A stretch of 45,978 bases of DNA from positions 1-45,978 of the forward strand of contig CAYXSW010000012.1 of assembly GCA_964467915.1 (NCBI GenBank). Reading direction: 5' to 3'. Origin of the DNA: MED-G16 sp964467915. GTDB taxonomy: Bacteria > Bacteroidota > Bacteroidia > Cytophagales > MED-G16. Of this stretch, positions 43,362 to 45,978 are shown one piece after another. Position 1 is the first letter of the stretch; each line of letters begins with the position of its first letter. The position numbers and the translations under genes are program-made. Under the pieces are notes generated by a model. It was not told the origin of the DNA. It searched no databases and saw nothing but the letters and a program-made list of their open reading frames with translations.

Positions 43362-45884
43362 ATGAAAAATTTACTAATAATAATTATTTTGAGCTTTTCA
43401 CAAATTCTTACTGCTCAGGATAAAGAAAAAAAGAAAAAATCAATAAAAGATCTAACAAAATCAAGTCAAAAAATTGATGGCTTGTTTCCTATATTTCAAG
43501 ACTCGGCATCCGGGGAACTAAAGATGTTAGTTACCGAGGACCAGTTGAATAAGGATTTTATTTATTTTTCTCAAATTGCTGACGGTGTTACTGAAGCTGG
43601 AAGTTTTAGAGGAGCATACGGATCTGACGTCATCTTTCAGATACAGAAATATTATAATAAAATTGAATTTGTTGCTCCTAATACAAATTTTTATTTTGAT
43701 TCTGATAACCCACTCTCAAGATCTCAAGAAGCAAATACAAGTCATGCTGTGATATCAAGCAACAAAATATTAGCTGAGGAGGAAGGCAAGTTTTTAATTG
43801 ATGTTAATGCTTTATTTCTTTCGGAGACATTAAGTAGAGTTAAGCCTCCGAAGAGACCAGGTGCATCTCCTAATAGATTTAGTTTAGGAAGTTTTGATAA
43901 AGGCAAATCTAAGGTTAGAGAAATTAATAATTACCCTGAAAACACAAACCTTAAGACAGAGTATGTATATAAGAACCCCAATGTTCTAAACGGAGGTTCT
44001 GAGGCAGTTACTGATGCTAGATATGTTTCAATACAAGTTTTTCACTCTATGATGAATATGCCAGATGATGGTTATGAAATCAGACATGATGACCCTAAAG
44101 TTGGATACTTTTTAAATTTTGTAAATGATATGACTGAGACTGGCACCACAAATTATAGGGATATGATTAACAGGTGGAGGCTAGTAAAGAAAAATCCTGA
44201 CCAGGAAATTTCAGAGCCTGTAAAACCAATTACGTGGTGGATAGAAAACTCAACTCCTCACGAGTGGAGAGAGACAATTAAGGATGGAGTTCTTGCGTGG
44301 AATGAGGCATTTGAGAAAGCTGGTTTTAAAAATGCAATGGAAGTAAAAGTACAGCCAGACGATGCTGATTGGGATGCTGGAGATATAAGGTACAATGTCC
44401 TCAGGTGGACATCATCACCTAATCCACCTTTTGGTGGGTACGGGCCTAGTATGACTAATCCAAGGACTGGTGAAATCATTGGGGCAGATATAATGCTTGA
44501 ATTTGTACATTTTACTAACAGGGTATTTTATAATAAACTAGTTGGTGATGCATCTCAGAATATGGACTTAGAGAATGAGTCAAATTTATCAGCCTTTTCA
44601 GAAGATGGTGATAAGTTCTATTGCTCTATGGGTCACTTGATGCATGAGAATTTATTGTTTGGAAGGACATTTCTTGAGATGATGGACGCTTCTGATTATG
44701 ACCTAGACAGAATTGAGAAGGAAGGATTAAAGTCTTTAATTATGCACGAGGTTGGTCATACAATTGGTCTTAATCATAACATGAAAGCAAGTCAGCTTTT
44801 TTCTCCTGCACAACTCTATGATGCAGACTTTATTGAGGGTAAGGCCTTGACAGGTTCTGTAATGGATTATGCTGGAATTAACCTTACGATGGAAAAGGCT
44901 TCACAAGGTCAGTACTATGATATGGCTGTTGGTCCTTATGACATATGGGCTGTAGAATTTGGGTATAAACCTTTCGAAAGTGACTCTGAAAGAGAAGAAA
45001 TTCTTTCAAGATCGACTGAACCAGAATTAATTTTTGGAAATGATGCTGATGACATGAGATCACCTGGTAAAGCTATTGACCCGAGGGTGATGACAGGAGA
45101 CTTATCTAATGATCAGATAACATATTCCATTGACAGATTTAAACTTGTAAATAAGATGATGGGAGAAATAGTATCAAAGTTTAGTGTAGAGGGAAATACA
45201 TACGAAGACTTAAGAAGAGCTTACTACACTCTAAACTCTCAGGCCGCAAGGGCAGGAGATGTTATATCTAGATTTATTGGAGGAGTTTATGTTGATAGGT
45301 CAACTATTGGGCAAGAAGGAGGTCAGAACCCTTACACTCCAGTAAGTTATGCTGATCAGAAAAGAGCTATGAATGCTCTTAATACTTATGTGTTTGCTCC
45401 AAATGCTTATAAAGCTCCTAATGGAATATATAATTTATTAGCTAAACAAAGGAGGGGCTTTGAATTCTTCTCTGGTCCTGAGGATCCAAAAATACATGAC
45501 CAGGTTCTTAGCTACCAGACTAGAGTACTCGCTCACATAATGCACCCTAATACTCTTCAGAGGATAATTGACTCTGAACTATATGGGAATCAGTATTCAT
45601 TATCTCAGTTTATGGGTGATTTAAATAATGCAATGTTCAAAGTAGATATATCTTCTGATGTGAACTCATTTAGACAGAATTTGCAGGCAGTTTATGTCAC
45701 CAGACTAATAGATATGGTAAATGGTAAATCTTCTAGCAAGTTCAAGATTCCTGCTCAGTCTATGGCTATTTATAATTTAGAACAAATAGCTAAATGGTTT
45801 AAAAAACCAGCAGGAAATACTTCTTCTATTGCTCACAAAAATCATATAAGGCACTTAATAACTAATGCTTTAAGCAATATTTAA
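43362..45884 (+). CDS. Zinc-dependent metalloprotease (DUF5117/DUF4953-type)
   Basis: This 840-residue exported protein has a signal peptide (MKNLLIIIILSFSQILTAQ). The N-terminal third (about 55-260) fits DUF5117 (GLFPIFQDSASGELKMLV). The catalytic domain carries the metzincin-like zinc motif HEVGHTIGLNHN with His462, Glu463, His466 and His472, then GSVMDYAGI as the Met-turn. Before it are TPHEWRETIKDGVLAWNEAF and DIRYNVLRW, typical of this M10/M12-related Bacteroidota family. There is no visible type IX sorting domain at the C-terminus, so export by Sec to the periplasm or outer membrane is more likely. Substrate is unknown. Confidence 0.9.
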   Translation: MKNLLIIIILSFSQILTAQDKEKKKKSIKDLTKSSQKIDGLFPIFQDSASGELKMLVTEDQLNKDFIYFSQIADGVTEAGSFRGAYGSDVIFQIQKYYNKIEFVAPNTNFYFDSDNPLSRSQEANTSHAVISSNKILAEEEGKFLIDVNALFLSETLSRVKPPKRPGASPNRFSLGSFDKGKSKVREINNYPENTNLKTEYVYKNPNVLNGGSEAVTDARYVSIQVFHSMMNMPDDGYEIRHDDPKVGYFLNFVNDMTETGTTNYRDMINRWRLVKKNPDQEISEPVKPITWWIENSTPHEWRETIKDGVLAWNEAFEKAGFKNAMEVKVQPDDADWDAGDIRYNVLRWTSSPNPPFGGYGPSMTNPRTGEIIGADIMLEFVHFTNRVFYNKLVGDASQNMDLENESNLSAFSEDGDKFYCSMGHLMHENLLFGRTFLEMMDASDYDLDRIEKEGLKSLIMHEVGHTIGLNHNMKASQLFSPAQLYDADFIEGKALTGSVMDYAGINLTMEKASQGQYYDMAVGPYDIWAVEFGYKPFESDSEREEILSRSTEPELIFGNDADDMRSPGKAIDPRVMTGDLSNDQITYSIDRFKLVNKMMGEIVSKFSVEGNTYEDLRRAYYTLNSQAARAGDVISRFIGGVYVDRSTIGQEGGQNPYTPVSYADQKRAMNALNTYVFAPNAYKAPNGIYNLLAKQRRGFEFFSGPEDPKIHDQVLSYQTRVLAHIMHPNTLQRIIDSELYGNQYSLSQFMGDLNNAMFKVDISSDVNSFRQNLQAVYVTRLIDMVNGKSSSKFKIPAQSMAIYNLEQIAKWFKKPAGNTSSIAHKNHIRHLITNALSNI

Positions 45885-45903
45885 TTGTAATTTTATTCTA
45901 GTA

Positions 45904-45977
45904 GGGGCCATAGCTCAGCTGGCTAGAGTGCTTGACTGGCAGTCAAGAGGTCGAGGGTTCGACTCCCTCTGGCTCCA
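45904..45977 (+). tRNA. tRNA-Ala (anticodon GGC)
   Basis: A full cloverleaf is visible: acceptor GGGGCCA (45904-45910) pairs with TGGCTCC (45970-45976), including the G3:U70 wobble that is the alanine identity element. The anticodon stem is CTTGA/TCAAG with loop CTGGCAG, giving anticodon GGC at 45938-45940. The T arm is GAGGG-TTCGACT-CCCTC. Position 45977 is the discriminator A; one more base (C) precedes the window end, so it cannot be seen whether CCA is encoded. Confidence 0.97.
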
Positions 45978-45978
45978 C

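Noticed and set aside
1..45978. CRISPR array, insertion sequence, prophage or defence island
   Set aside because: No spaced direct repeats, transposase, integrase, phage or known defence gene was seen on either strand.

Overview
This 46 kb window is a dense, AT-rich (about 30% GC by eye) stretch of chromosome from a member of the Bacteroidota, most likely a marine or otherwise streamlined Flavobacteriia/Flavobacteriales lineage. The assignment rests on type IX secretion and gliding genes (sprA, porU, porV, gldH), families typical of Bacteroidota (DUF4292, DUF4837, DUF5107 and DUF1599 types), the gene order ruvA-sprA-gcvH-vanZ-tonB, and TAnnTTTG promoter-like motifs in place of Shine-Dalgarno sequences. 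There is no sign of phage, transposon, CRISPR array or horizontally acquired cargo. No gap between genes exceeds 300 bases; the longest is 2201-2316 (116 nt).

Layout. 1-2200 (minus): proS, an NfeD-like gene and the start of floA, a membrane-microdomain operon cut by the window edge. 2317-5231 (plus): a secreted low-complexity protein of unknown function and a FadL-like outer-membrane barrel. 5205-7390 (minus): a DUF1599 protein, a DoxX plus thioredoxin-like membrane protein and shikimate kinase. 7415-9069 (plus): folP and the c-di-AMP synthase cdaA. 9066-12043: divergent kbl and threonine dehydrogenase, which together convert threonine to glycine and acetyl-CoA, followed by an enoyl-CoA hydratase. 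12093-14263 (plus): a DUF4292 lipoprotein, an EnvC-like murein hydrolase activator and tatA. A TerB-like gene follows on the minus strand. 14752-24985 (plus): DUF4837 lipoprotein, ruvA, sprA, gcvH, vanZ-like and tonB. 24990-29970 (minus): FAD oxidoreductase, a peptidase-like/propeller/barrel protein and yicC. 30021-35942 (plus): an MBL hydrolase, pssA, porU and porV. 35944-37683 (minus): purD and gldH. 37733-41959: a nucleotidyltransferase (plus), rlmB and a DUF5107-TPR protein (minus). 42063-45884 (plus): a methyltransferase, an NlpC/P60 lipoprotein and a large zinc metalloprotease. A tRNA-Ala(GGC) lies at the right edge.

How they work together. The dominant theme is the cell envelope. SprA is the type IX translocon, PorV the shuttle, PorU the sortase and GldH a gliding/secretion lipoprotein; the ring and motor genes (gldKLMN) are elsewhere. 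TonB, FadL-like barrels, PssA, the EnvC-like activator, NlpC/P60, TatA and FloA/NfeD add envelope transport, lipid and wall functions. The rest is housekeeping (tRNA charging, folate, purine, shikimate, recombination, rRNA methylation).

I did not find a clearly new defence or mobile system. The best leads are a recurrent TAnnTTTG box 3-5 nt before start codons (possible leaderless mRNAs), several catalytically degenerate envelope proteins (EnvC-like, peptidase-like N-domain, thioredoxin-like domain without CxxC), a duplicated DUF1599 protein, an undescribed secreted protein beside proS, and TTG starts on at least three genes including sprA.
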